Shown here one piece after another: positions 48,470 through 60,834 of a DNA stretch of 64,000 bases. The stretch spans positions 36,207-100,206 of the forward strand of contig WTPW01001548.1 of the NCBI GenBank assembly GCA_009809945.1, given 5' to 3'. The notes beneath the pieces are model-generated. The model was not told the DNA's origin. It searched no databases and saw only the letters and a list, made by a program, of their open reading frames with translations. This DNA comes from Gigaspora margarita (lineage: Eukaryota > Glomeromycota > Glomeromycetes > Diversisporales > Gigasporaceae). The number at the start of each line of letters is the position of its first letter. Position 1 is the first letter of the stretch. The position numbers were made by a program, and so were the translations under genes.

Positions 48470-49100
48470 TGATCGTTAGTATGACAGCTACTACGCAAGA
48501 CAACTGTGCCTTTTTACCTTTGCAGTGATTACCTTTACAACTACATTTTTTATTACCTATTTGTGATATCGATTGTGCGATTTCAAGAATCTGACTTGCT
48601 TCTGATTCGGTAATATTGTTTTCTAAAATTTTAATGAACGAATGCGGAACATAACAATATTGCTGAATGATCTAAATTAAAAAAAGAATTGTTTTTAGTT
48701 TAAAATTTTAAATTTAATTAACATACCACATCCCATAATTTTGATGCACCATATGCTTTAAAAAATCTTGATGTAAGCTACAAATTACGTGTATGTCATA
48801 TATCCCGTCAATCGGACATACTGGTTAAATTTGACTCAATTTTAATAAGTTGCAATATAGGATTTGTCAATGTTCCAAGATTTCGTAAACTAATGTTTTT
48901 GACTAATAACGATCCTTTGCAGTTCCGATAGTTGTGTTTGACGGATTTTGTAATTTTAATACATAAACCATAATTTTTTCGTGTAATGAAAGTTTTACTA
49001 TATCGATTGGCAAACTTGCCATCGAGAAATTTGTTAAGTAAATTTTCGCATGCATTTCAGGATAAAAATCAATATAGTATTCTTGCAAGTCAGTCTTTTT
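48470..49100 (-). pseudogene. Decayed spliced gene remnant, unknown family
   Basis: On the - strand the phrase FKAYGASKLWDV joins across a plausible GT-AG intron of about 55 nt (48,672-48,728) to IIQQYCYVPHSFIKILENN ... QSISQIGNKK, followed by CSCKGNHCKGKK, a cysteine cluster reminiscent of CXC-type zinc modules. Further upstream, DFYPEMHAKIYLTNF ... LPIDIVKLSLHEK reads well to 48,903, then needs a frame change to continue as VKNISLRNLGTL ... LLKIES-like sequence that ends in stops. The parts look like one broken gene. I do not recognise the family. Confidence 0.4.
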
Positions 49101-49454
49101 TTAAAAGATTTACTATATAAGCGATTTTACAAATTTACTTTTTATATAAAAGTATTTTAGTGATTTGATAGTGATTAATTAATTACATTAATTCTAAATC
49201 CACTTATTAAGTGGAATTCGAATTCTCTAGCAAACTGAGTCGGTTTAGAATTCCATTTCAACTTAAGTTAATTTGGAATTCACAAAAACTCCATTTCGAC
49301 GTACAACATATATATAGGATTTAACCAGGAATTGAAATTGATTAGAATTCGAGGGTTTAGGACTTGACCAAACTTGGAATTTACCAGAATTTTGGATTAC
49401 GTCTACCTAAATATACAGTAATTATTCTAGTTATGTGAAATAGAATTTTTTCTT
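49101..49454. other. Spacer between gene remnant and copy C
   Basis: No gene seen. The sequences ttaagtggaattcgaattc and ggaattcacaaaa are low-order repeats of gaattc. Confidence 0.4.
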
Positions 49455-49733
49455 TTGGATTGGGATTTAAATGGGCGTTTGAGAACTTGTAATTTGGATG
49501 GCAGCTACTGTATATGCAACTCAAACCGTCAAACAAAGTATCATTCTAGACAGAACCTTTACATCACTCGAATTCCGATTTATAAACTCGATTTTTAGAT
49601 CAATAAATTAAACTACGAAATAAATAAAGCTTCAAAACTCTAAGTGATATACCTTGAAAGTTCGATTGTATTACTCGCAAGACTCCGTGTAGTACTGTAT
49701 TTAAATGATTACTCGTTATATTTAAAAAATAAA

Positions 49734-51728
49734 ATGAATAAGTTTTATGATATACTACATAAAATATTAGGCCCTTATTTTTATATTGGATACATTTATC
49801 AGCAGGGGATATGTGAAAAGGATGAACATAAGGCATTCAGTTATTATCAAAAATCTGCAGAGATAGGAAATGCTAATGGAATATTTCAGGTTGGATGTTG
49901 TTATAATGAAGAAATTGGTGTTGAAAAAGATGAACATAAGGCATTCATTTATTATCAAAAATCGGCTGAGATGGGAGATGCTGATGGAATATATAAAGTT
50001 GGAAATTGTTATCAAAATGGAATTGGAGTTGAAAAGGATGAACAAAAGGCATTCTTTTATTTTCAAAATTCTGCTAAGATGGTGAATATTAAAGGAACGT
50101 ATAGTGTCGGATGTTGGAATTGGAGTTGAAAAGGATGAACATAAGGCATCCATTTATTATCAAAAATCTGCAGAGATGGGGCATGTTAAGGAAACATATA
50201 ATATTGGATATTGTTATCTTCATGAAAAGGATGAACATAAGGCATTCATTTATTTTCAAAAATCTGCTGAAATGGGTATCGTTGAAGGAATACGTAATGT
50301 TGGACATTGTTATCGGAATGGAATTGGAATAACAAGAGACTTACAAAAGGCCAATGAATGGTACCAGATGTAAGTGATTTTTTATACTATCATTATAATT
50401 TATATTTTCATTCTAATAGATGTAATTAAAATAAATTTAGAGAACGGAACAAATATTAGGTAATTAATTATTATTGATTATATTTATTTTTTGTAAGATT
50501 TAAATGTAACGATAATAATCTTTTAACAGCAAAAAGTCGAATATATAATAATTCTGATATTGATGATGATTTAAAAAAAAATATTAGCTGAAAGCAAGTA
50601 TCCGTTATCTTGGATTCCTTATAATGAATTTGAAAATATCAAAACTATAGGAAAAGGTGGATTTGCAACAATATATTATGCTTTGTGGATAGATAAAAGC
50701 ATAAATGGCAAACAACCTGTTGCACTTAAATTACTCCATAATTCAAAAGAGTATAAAGAAGAATTTATAAAAGAGGTAATTTATCGTTATGTACTAAGCA
50801 TTTAAATTTAAAATTTATATTAACTATTTATTTTTAATACTAAAGTTAAAGGCATATTGTGACATTGGAGATAAAAAACCATCATTTTTAAGGTGTTATG
50901 GAATTATCAAAAGATAATATTTCTAAACGTTATATTCTTGTGTTGCAATATGCAGGAATGGGCTCTTTGTGTAGTAATCTTCATTCTATATCACAAATGT
51001 AATGGAATAACAAATTAAATTTGTTACATTGTATTGCTACAGATCTTCAAATAATTCATTCTCAAGAACTTATTCATCGAGAATTGCATAGTGGTAATAT
51101 TTTACTAAATGATTTATATAACGCGTATATTGCAGATTTGGACTTTCAATATCAAAAAACATGGTATTAAAGGCAGAACGCCGTTATTTTACCATATATA
51201 GCACCGGAAACTTTAGACAAGGGTCAATATACAACAGCGTCAGATATTTACTCATTTGGTATAATTATGTGGGAAATTTTGTATGGAAGACCTATATCTT
51301 ATAGTCAAGAACTTGGAACAAGACTTCAAATAAAAATATGTTGTAATGATTTACTACCGACGATTATTGAGAATACTCACCAATGTTGCGTAAATCTTAT
51401 GAAGGAATGTTGGAAAAGAAAACCAGAGAACCGTCCGTCAGCAATAAAAATTTGTGAAATTCTTACAGAATGTCTGAATAATGAATTTATTTTATCTGTT
51501 TAACTAAATCTGATGAATTATTAATGAATATTAAAAGTACACATACACAACCATATTCTGATGATATTTATAAAAACAAATTATTCAATATACTACTTCA
51601 CTTTGTCAAGGTATCTATTTTTGCCATTTATTAATAATTAATTTTATTTTATTTCTTAATTAACTATAATTTTTATTATAACAGTTAGCGAATTGAATGA
51701 GTTGAAAATTGCAAGTGAGAAAATATAA
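49734..51728 (+). pseudogene. Sel1-kinase copy C, broken
   Basis: Collinear with copy B but with only about five Sel1-like repeats. Lesions: an apparent 11-base deletion and frameshift near 50,116; in-frame loss of about six codons near 50,222; an extra A in the run at 50,572-50,581; a one-base insertion near 50,902; a stop replacing glutamate at 51,000 (atg taa tgg); HRD changed to HRE at about 51,080; deletions near 51,140 and 51,185; and a short deletion near 51,500. A kinase is therefore not made. The upstream flank (49,455-49,733) and 3' end match the intact copies. A short read-through Sel1 peptide from 49,734 to 50,129 is possible but unlikely to function. Confidence 0.92.
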
Positions 51729-53356
51729 TTTTATGTTTTACTATGCGTTTGTTTTAAGATGAATTTTATTTTTTTTTTTTTGCATGCTAAATATGGGATT
51801 TCATATCTGTGATTGTAGAGATATGTGCTTAAATTATTTTTTAAAAAAATAAATTTTGGGCAACATTTTGGTTTTGTATTAAACCTTACAAATAGCTACA
51901 ATTCTTAATATGGTAAAAACTAATTGAATATGTGAGCTCCAAATAAATATCAGCCTAGTTGTTAATTGGGGTAGCCCAGATAATAATTGGATTTTGGGCT
52001 ATCAATTTTGCTCCATATTAAAAAGTAACTAGCCAATAGATTATCTTCCAGTACTCACGTGCTAGCTTTTTATTGTAATTGGCAATAGAATAAAAAGATA
52101 AAAGCATGAAAGAAAAAAAAGCTATCTTACTTTGATAAAAAAGATTGAATAATAAAAGTTAAACGTATGTACTTAAATAAATCCAAAGTATAGAAATTAG
52201 TGATGTGGACCGATAAAAAAAAATCATGGGTGGGGTCAATTCTAAAAAAAAAAACTTGGGCCAGTTGACCGGACCGACCTTTTTGCTAGTTCAATTTTTC
52301 TGACCAGAATTAGTTTTTCATATCTAGATCAAACACGTAAAAGGCCATCAAGTAGTTCCTTGCCAAAACTTAAATTATTTGGTTTTTATTCTTTTTTGTC
52401 TTGAAGAAATTATCTCTTAAACAGATTCTCAAGCAAATTACCTGCAAATTTTGATCAATATTGTTTAAAATCCCAAAGAACTAAATCAGGGATGGGCAAA
52501 ATTTTTTATACTTACATATTCTTACATATTTTTACATATTCTTAAATTTCGTCGTAATAAATAATTCTATTTAAATACAATATTATTATCGTTATATCAA
52601 ATAGAAAACTTTCAAATTTAATATTTATTTTTTATAAACATTCGTTGCTACATTATAATTATTGTTTGATATTGTTATTGCAAATACGGATGCCTTTCAA
52701 ATTTAATATTTATTTTTTTAAAAAAAATAATGGTTTAATATCGTTACTGCAAATGCAAATGCAAATACAATTAATATTATCAATTTTTTTCAGAAATACC
52801 CAGTTCTCCAAAGTTGTCACATGATTATTATTGTAACTTGAATGGAAGATTCGATTATTGCTTCGTTATAAGTAATATTATATTTTCTTCAAATTGTTCT
52901 AAATTATTATCACTATTATCAATATCGTGAAATTTAACATTAGTTATGATTTCTTTAAGACATATTTCGTTAAAATTAGTTGCATTAATTGATTAATTCT
53001 TTCAAAAAATTATTTATTCTTTTTTTTTATTTTGAATAATATGGTTTAACGGTTTTTTTTTTTGACCAATATGCCAACGAATGCATGCCATTTTTGTTGC
53101 ACGCTCATTTGTTAAAGGTCAATTTGACATTGTATACTGTATAAATATGTTATCACGTTCAAACAATCGATATCCTTTATTTTTATTAATTCATAAAAAA
53201 AAAAAATCATTTTATATATAAATATACGTAATCGATATATGTTGTTTATTCATAATCGAAGATCTTACTTAATGACGATAATAATTTATAAAAATATGTA
53301 AAGGTTATATTTTAGCTATTCGATTACATAATTATTACTTTGCTCACCACTAATTA
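51729..53356. other. Repeat-rich region downstream of copy C
   Basis: The first 200 bases are the copy C 3' flank. About 52,487 (cagggatgggcaaaa) and 53,353 (inverted tagtggtgagcaaag) may be ends of a hAT-like element; no clear target duplication. The phrase tttcaaatttaatatttattttt recurs near 52,610 and 52,695. Near 52,200-52,310 are ggtcaattc/gttgaccggacc motifs like those at 25,400 and 27,520. Confidence 0.4.
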
Positions 53357-53431
53357 GAGATGGGCAAAAGTCAGTTACATAATTATTTAATATTAATATT
53401 AATTAAGGGATAAGTCATAGGTCATTATTAC

Positions 53432-54119
53432 TTAAAAACAAGTCAATCCTTTCCTTGCATTTCCCACGTCGGTATATACTTCGTTACCAATTAGCACTCC
53501 CCTTATTAAGTATGAGGGTTCACCAATTGATTTGAACTTTTGTAAGAACGTATTGATCCTAGAACAAATAGTATTTTGATCAAACATACGGACAGCAGAC
53601 GTTAATATATCTAAGATATTTTCCGATCTGTCAGTTCGAGTAGGTACGTCTATGTCGAGACAAAGGCAACCCATTTGCTGATCTATACGTTGTCTTTTAT
53701 TCGAAGAATCTATTAATTCAACAGATTTTCGTTTCTCTAACGTAGATGACGATTATTCTGGTGGTGGTGAAGATGCTCTGTTACCTTCGTTCGTATTGTT
53801 CCATAAACTTTGGACACTTTTGATATCAGCCTATAAAAAGCAAAATCGAATGAGAAATATTTCTATCTAACCGTTTATTATTTTTCAGTTACTTACATTT
53901 TTATTGTTTATAAGCCTTCTTGCCACGTCACAAACTTCTTGCGGTGTCTTTTTCAACGTTTGCGTAAGTATCAATAATCGCCGTAACAAAATTTAAAAGT
54001 GACCATTTGTCATATGGACAAAACGTAAAGTAATTCGCATATGGAATATCGCGGTTAGGAATAGAAGAATTGAAAAAAGAAGGGTTAAAAATAGTAACGG
54101 AAGTGGGAACAGAAGACAT
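53432..54119 (-). pseudogene. Broken gene remnant, unknown product
   Basis: On the - strand an ATG at 54,119 begins MSSVPTSVTIFNPSF ... FCPYDKWSLLNFVTAIIDTYAN. The frame then shifts by one base to continue TPQEVCDVARRLINNKN, which ends at a good GT-AG intron (53,896-53,831). The next exon reads ADIKSVQSLWNN, has a TAA stop near 53,752, and resumes as KRKSVELIDSSNKRQRID and QMGCLCLDIDVP ... GNARKGLTCF to 53,432. The KRK and KRQR clusters could be nuclear signals. Two lesions imply a pseudogene or sequencing errors. Family not recognised. Confidence 0.45.
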
Positions 54120-55269
54120 GATTTCTATAATTTGTTTAAGGTTGAAATATTAAGAAGTAAAAGTGAAAAGTAAACAGACACGTAAGTAAAATGAAGATTG
54201 AAAAAGTAAACAGATACGCAAATAAGTTTTATACAAAGCTGTTGTGTAACATGATCATTAAAGGTACTGTAGTAACAAGAGTTTAAGGGTTTTTACTAAT
54301 TTACCCAACGTCTATGATCATATCGAAATTGATTACCTGTTACGTAATTATATGATCGTCAAATTTCAAAAAATGTGCCTTTTTCTTTACGTATATATCA
54401 TATGATAAAAAAAAAAATCATTATTATATTTAAAAAATAAAATTAATATATTTGATATATATCGATATGATAAAAAAAAATAATAAGTGCCTTTTCTAGT
54501 TATATAAATTATTATATATTTAAAATAAATCATTATAATACCTTAAAATTAAATCACATACCCTATTTAATGCATAAACTGATAGACTAACATAACAAGT
54601 CAAGTAAAATTAAAGTGATTGACGATTGTACATTTACATTGTTGTAAAGTTTCTTTTCTACTCCTATTCGCATCGGAAGATTCTAACTTAAAATTACTTA
54701 GTAGAACGTAAGACTGATTTGATTCCATTAGACCATCGAATTTATTGTGCTAGGAAGAAAAATTATATGCAATTTTAAAATCGTGTACATACAATAGTAA
54801 TTGAATAGTATATACATGCTAAAAATATTATGTTGGACCTTTTTTACTCGCTTGTACTATATAGTATCATATTTATATACATATTCAGTGTATATTTATA
54901 TTTATAGCTTTGTATGTAGCTAATTTGCAAATAATCATTGACTTCTCAGTTATTCTTAGCATACTCTAATTAATGTTTAGCACACCAATGACTAATTTAT
55001 AAAGATTCTAAAACTTCAGTCGCATACTTATAATAATACAAATTAGTTTTTTAAACTTAGTATTTGATGCAATTTGATTGATTTTCCTGTTCACCAACTT
55101 GTGGTATAACCTCAATTCAGGTAATTCTTGCTCTTTCTCTCTGCGCTGTTTGATGAAAAGCTTATCGCAAACTACAAATATCATACCCTTCCCTTTTTTG
55201 AAGCTTCGCAAATTCAACATTTTTATCATACACTTCGATATTCACTTATTTAAAAAAAAAAATTTAAAT
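54120..55269. other. Non-coding stretch
   Basis: No gene recognised. Short open frames on both strands at 55,008-55,347 overlap each other and an element end, and lack support. Confidence 0.4.
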
Positions 55270-55279
55270 GAGACAAAAA

Positions 55280-55440
55280 AAAAGACCCGCCCGCCCGGAC
55301 TTTTATCTAAAAATTTTATATATAAAATTTTAAAAAAATTTTTTTGAAATCCCACACGACTATTAAAACATATAAAAAATTTTTTTCAAAGATATGACCC
55401 GGCCGGGTTATGAGAACCAAAAAATTAACTTTATATGGCC
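55280..55440. mobile_element. Partial copy of the inverted-repeat element, SINE-free
   Basis: Runs from gacccgcccgcccggac to aactttatatggcc and aligns with the flanks on either side of the SINE at 5766-6465 (cgactattaaaacatataaa, gggttatgagaaccaaaaaa). The position that received the SINE is uninterrupted here, near 55,330-55,345. It abuts the transposase remnant. Confidence 0.7.
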
Positions 55441-57375
55441 TTATATATTTATTATATAAAAATCAAAATTGAATATTGATTGCTTACTATTTTCATTTTC
55501 TTTATCATTATTATAATCAATGCGAAGTTGAGCCAATACAGAAAATATATTTTTGCAGGCTAATTGTCGTTTTTTAAAGTCTAAACAAGTGCAAATGTAT
55601 GATGTAACATCCAAATTATTTTCCTCTGAATCTCTCTTATGGACAGAGTATTCAACATTATCATTTGTAACAGAACGAACCAACCAAAGTATCTAATTGA
55701 ATTTTCTTTTTTATTTACACATTTGGTTCCAACAATTTCTCTAATATGCTGTTGGCATTGTCGTTGATTCATCTGACCAATTTTTAATTCGTTCAAAAGA
55801 ACAGAAAAATTCATATCCCGGAGGACAATTCCTACAAGCAAATAAACCTCTCCATCAAGCTAGTCCCCCTCATAAATGTATATTTCAATTTGTGGTGAAT
55901 TTCAATTTGTGGTGAAAGGCTTCTATTAAATTATTGGTGTCAACCATATCCTATTAGACACCTCTAACACTTATCATCCACATTTTATACTTAGATTTCT
56001 ACTATTGTTCAAAATAATTTGCAAAATCATCTATGGCTTGATCACCTATTTCTCTCCACCTACTAATTGTTTTTACTACTTGTCGCTGCGCCTTTGTGAC
56101 ATCCCAACCTTCTGTTCTCATTAACCTCCACAAAACTTTCCACAAAACTTTCCAAGCAATTTTCTATTTGGATTAGCATATATACCATGTTTATGACCTA
56201 ATCTTCTACACCAGAGATGTAGTACATAAAAATGACATAAAAATATAGAACTGTTTGAAAAACTCTCCCAAACTGCTTTATCTCCTCTCCAGCATTGTCT
56301 ACCATAAATATATCCGGATCTAGTCTCTCATTCTCACATTTTAAAAAATCAAGCCACCTTTTCAATGTTAAAGATCGTTTAAATTGACTTATTAAGAAAG
56401 TGATAGGGTACCCACTTCCTGTTATAGGGTGCATTATAATTGTAAAAAGATGATAACTGTGCATGAGTGCCGTCCAGACATAAACCTCTTGCGAGTTTTG
56501 CTGATTCTCTCTATTCCTTTGTCTGGAATGCAAATAAAAACCCAATATCGTTCATTCATTATTACGTTCATATAAACAACTTCCACCTTCATTAATTAAC
56601 TTTATACGCCATTTTTCTAAAGAATTCAATTTATTGTGATCAAAAAATTAGTTTTTTATATACAATTGTATATATATATCATCTCGTATTATAAAAGAAT
56701 CTCATAATAATTGAACATCCCCAAAGTATTCTCCAACATCCTTTATCTGATCCTTGATTTCAACTGCTCTAAATCGTAAAAGCTTTTATATGCTGAAGGC
56801 ATCAAGGCCTTCAAGGACACGCTTTTGAATAAAAATTTCATATATTGTCAGAAAGTGGAAGTGTACATATGTCTGATAAACGGCCAGAATAGTAATTCTT
56901 GTGTTTATAATAATATTGCAAGTCCACAATAGATGAATTAAAAGAAAGAATTACACTAATAGCCACACTTTTTAGTTTTTTTCTGTGTAATTCGTGGTTT
57001 TTTATTTGGATTAACTTTGGCAATACTTTTATAAGTACTATAGTGATGGCAGTACCATTATTTTGTCCACTGACTTTTTTTTCTTAACACAAACCACTGG
57101 CCGCACTGATAATGCCTTACATACCTTAATCTCCTTTCTCAAGATCTTTAATCCATGTTATATAATTCATCAACTAGAATTGAATAAGATTTCATTCTTT
57201 CAGTTTTTGGTACCATATTATCATCTTCTGCTGCTTCTCACACGTGACCGGTACTATCCGTCATATCCAAAATAGAATCAAACATATTATCTGTATCATT
57301 GTCTTCTATGTTCATATTGACTTCCTCAATTTCGTCAATATCAAAAATTTTGTCAATATCAGAAAGCGTTGACAT
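55441..57375 (-). pseudogene. MULE-type transposase, degraded
   Basis: Pieces in order on the - strand: an N-terminal acidic start MSTLSDIDKIFDIDE (57,375); KPRITQKKTKK-like basic zinc-finger region (about 56,950-57,000); a core fragment 56,545-56,198 with HPITGSGYPITFLIS ... RWLDFLKC ... DPDIFMVDNAGEEI, the usual pattern of the MULE catalytic domain; TNNLIEAFHHKLK near 55,910; and a SWIM-type end CTCLDFKKRQLACKN with the last histidine lost. At least eight stops or frame changes break it. It cannot encode an active transposase. Confidence 0.8.
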
Positions 57376-58269
57376 TATAAAGAAGTTTTTTTTTAATACA
57401 AGTGATATAGTATGCAACGATTATGTGCACATATAGTGAAAGTTAAAAGGCAGATGTTTAAGATATAAATCTTTATTATTGCAATAAACACGTTAAAAAA
57501 TACTTTATTTATTTTATAATAAAGTACATTCAATCAAAACAAAAGAAAATATCTAAATTTTTTTAAAGAATTCTAGTTATGACATCATTTTTACACTCAT
57601 GTGCATATAAAAAATAATGATCTTTGATCCAATTGGCAATTATATAAAACTGATAAATATAATACTTTTAAAGTAATTTTAAACATTTTTTTTTGAAAAA
57701 TATCAATTTTTTTATTTTTGATATAATTTAAAATAAAAATTTTAATAATAATTTGAAGATCAAATATATTTAAAAAAATTTTAAATTTAAAATTTTAATT
57801 ATTTTCTTTGATTTTATAAAAATAGATTAATTTTAACTTTGTATAAATTTATATAAAATATAGTTATTTATTATAATTTATTATTTAAAACCAAAATATA
57901 AATTTAAAAAAATATTATACCAAAAAATAAAATAAAATTTTTTTAAAAAAATTTTTAACAATATTGTATAACTTTTTGCAGGCAAATTTGCCTATACCTA
58001 TTCTACAAACCAAGAAATAGTTATCAGTTATATAACATGTCTTTTTGATTGGCATCTATAATAAAATTTGTAATAAAATATATGAATTTACTATAAACTT
58101 CTAGCTGAAGATTATTTTTAGCTTTACTAATTAACTTAAAATTAAATTGTATAAGTATATAGAACAAGAAAAAAAGCTTAAAAACCAAGTTAAAATTTTG
58201 TTAATTTTGTACAATTTCAAAATATAACTTTGTCAAAAACAAATATTTACTAATTTTAAAACAGCAAAT
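57376..58269. other. A+T-rich spacer
   Basis: Nothing recognised apart from homopolymer-rich sequence. The motif ttgcaggcaaatttgcctata (57,977-57,997) recurs near 20,748. Confidence 0.45.
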
Positions 58270-58310
58270 ATATGGGGAGCTGCCAGTAGAAACCAAGCAA
58301 AATTTTTTTT
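58270..58310 (+). repeat. Isolated terminus resembling MITE-4/62,340 element
   Basis: Reads atatggggagctgccagtag followed by aaaccaagcaaa, matching the inverted right terminus of the hairpin element that ends at about 62,354. Confidence 0.5.
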
Positions 58311-58769
58311 TTCACTTTACAACCTTGCACTACTTTATTAGACAATTTTTATGCAAGTACATACAAATTTAAGTACTAATATTTATGTAGGCTAATATCT
58401 AATAACTCTACTAGTATCCAGGTATGGTTGTTGCATTGATGTTTGTTAGTCCCTAAGCCATACTGACTCAACTGAATACTTCTTAGAGAACAACTCCAGG
58501 CCTAAGCTGCCTTATTTCAAAATCAATTCCTCCTAAAAACTTCCTCTTTGAGCTTCTCATATAGAAGAATAAAAAAGGAAAAAGATTAAATGGGGGCAAA
58601 ACTACACTATCTAAATGATAAAACCAAGTTAAAACCAAAATTACAACCAAATAAAAAAATGAATTTAAATAAAACCAAAGAAAAAGTAAAAAAGAAAAAA
58701 AAATGAATTAGACGCCAAGACTCTTGAGGAGGAGGTTACCAACCTGGCCGCTGGAGTCACACTCATCAC

Positions 58770-60810
58770 CAAAATTTGTAAGGGGATTACTATCGATTTT
58801 TATCGGTTATTGGCTAGTAATTGATTAAAATCCCCCCTGACGAGGACTATCGATTAAGTTAGTAATCGATAATAATCGGTAACAATCGATAGTAATCAGA
58901 TTAAAATCACGAATATAATTCAATCAATACTATTATACTTTATACTTATTTTTAACCATTTTACAGAATTTCGCATATGATCGCAAGGTTTCGCATTTTA
59001 ATTTAAAATTTTATTTATTTTTATTATTATACAGGTTTTCGCATATTTTCACAATGTTTCGCATTTTAATATAAAATTTTATATTTATTTATTTATTATT
59101 ATTATTATACATTATATTTTAAATTAAATATATTTTATTTATTATATATTATTATATATTCTTTACAACAAAAAAAAATAACGAAAAAAAATGAAAACAA
59201 AAATAAACTACTTTCGCACTTCGTCATATAATACTAGCTCTATATACTTATTTTCCTCACCCCGCAGTTAGCTATTATTTCTCTTCTTTGTTTTAACTAT
59301 TATATTCGCTTATATTTGCTACTTTCTAAATATAGTAGAGAAGTAAAAAAATAACAAAAAAAAAANNNNNNNNNNNNNNNNNNNNNNNNNNNNNNNNNNN
59401 NNNNNNNNNNNNNNNNNNNNNNNNNNNNNNNNNNNNNNNNNNNNNNNNNNNNNNNNNNNNNNNNNNNNNNNNNNNNNNNNNNNNNNNNNNNNNNNNNNNN
59501 NNNNNNNNNNNNNNNNNNNNNNNNNNNNNNNNNNNNNNNNNNNNNNNNNNNNNNNNNNNNNNNNNNNNNNNNNNNNNNNNNNNNNNNNNNNNNNNNNNNN
59601 NNNNNNNNNNNNNNNNNNNNNNNNNNNNNNNNNNNNNNNNNNNNNNNNNNNNNNNNNNNNNNNNNNNNNNNNNNNNNNNNNNNNNNNNNNNNNNNNNNNN
59701 NNNNNNNNNNNNNNNNNNNNNNNNNNNNNNNNNNNNNNNNNNNNNNNNNNNNNNNNNNNNNNCAAAAAAAGTCAAGAATAAATAAAATAAAATAAATGTA
59801 AAAAAATAAGTAAAAAAAAAAAAATAACTGAAAAACAAAATATGCAAGCAAACTTAATAAAAAAAAATAAACGAAGCCCCAAATCTCTATTTTTCTGAAG
59901 TAAGAGTTCAAATTCAGAAATTGTCAAAACCTAGTTGTGTTTTGTAAAGTGCTTGGTTAACTTGCGAATACTTGCGAATACAGGCGCCTAACTAAATTAT
60001 TTCTCTAAAGAAGCGTGTTCTTACAAAGTACTGAATAAAATAAATTAATAAAAAAAATTTAAAAAAAAAAACAAAAAAACAAAAACAAAAAAGTATCAAA
60101 CGAGAAAATAAATAAGCGAAAACTTGCGAAAACTTGCGCCTAACTAAATCATTTCTCTAAAGAAGCGTACTTGAAGATTTAGAAGAGTTCTTGCAAAGTG
60201 TCGGAAGTTTGAGTTGGCTTGTGAAGTTATATTGGTGTACTTGTATAGTGCTGAAAAGTTGTTGGTTTTCTTGCAAAGGGCTGGTTTTTTTGTAAAGTGC
60301 CAAATAAAAAGAAAAAAAATTAAAAATAAAAAAAAAACAAAGCAAAACAAAAAAACAAAACGAAAATAAAAAAACAAAATGAAACGAAAAAAAACAATAT
60401 AGAAGATCTAATTTATAAACAAAAGATCTAATCTGATCGTGTAATACAAAATTTTATCGATCCATCATACAATATTTCGAATCATTGCGCAAATATAGTC
60501 CAATGCGTGCTTGGTATGATGCAGGTTACAGATCGCTTGGTTTCACAGTTCTAAAATATTTTTGAAATGTATCGAACCATTTCGAAACTACTACTATAAT
60601 TTAAAAAATAAAAACAAAATATGATGGGTGGCACTACACGGCATAATAAATACGATAACTATCGATTAGCAGATGTATAACGATTTATATTTTAATTACG
60701 ATATTTATCGATTATAGATATATATCGATTTATAACAAGTTAATCGATGTATAACGATTAATTTTAATCGATATAAAATGATTATGCGTTATATATCGAT
60801 ATATAGCTAC
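58770..60810 (+). repeat. Dispersed repeat R1, copy 2, bounded by ATCGAT clusters
   Basis: The core (about 59,165-60,605) repeats the modules of 61-1010 in order. It is flanked by two zones rich in atcgat/aatcgat (58,785-58,910 and 60,650-60,805). An assembly gap (59,366-59,762) sits in the A-rich part. No coding sequence recognised. Element class unknown. Confidence 0.6.
59366..59762. other. Assembly gap
   Basis: 397 unresolved bases within an A-rich low-complexity run. Open frames spanning it are artefacts. Confidence 0.95.
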
Positions 60811-60834
60811 TTAAAATATTTCGTGATGCTGGAG

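Noticed and set aside
55008-55347. Overlapping small frames on both strands
   Set aside because: Conflict with each other, cover an element terminus, and have no recognisable features.
59300-59911. Long frames across the second gap
   Set aside because: Made of gap and A/T-rich runs; no real coding sequence.
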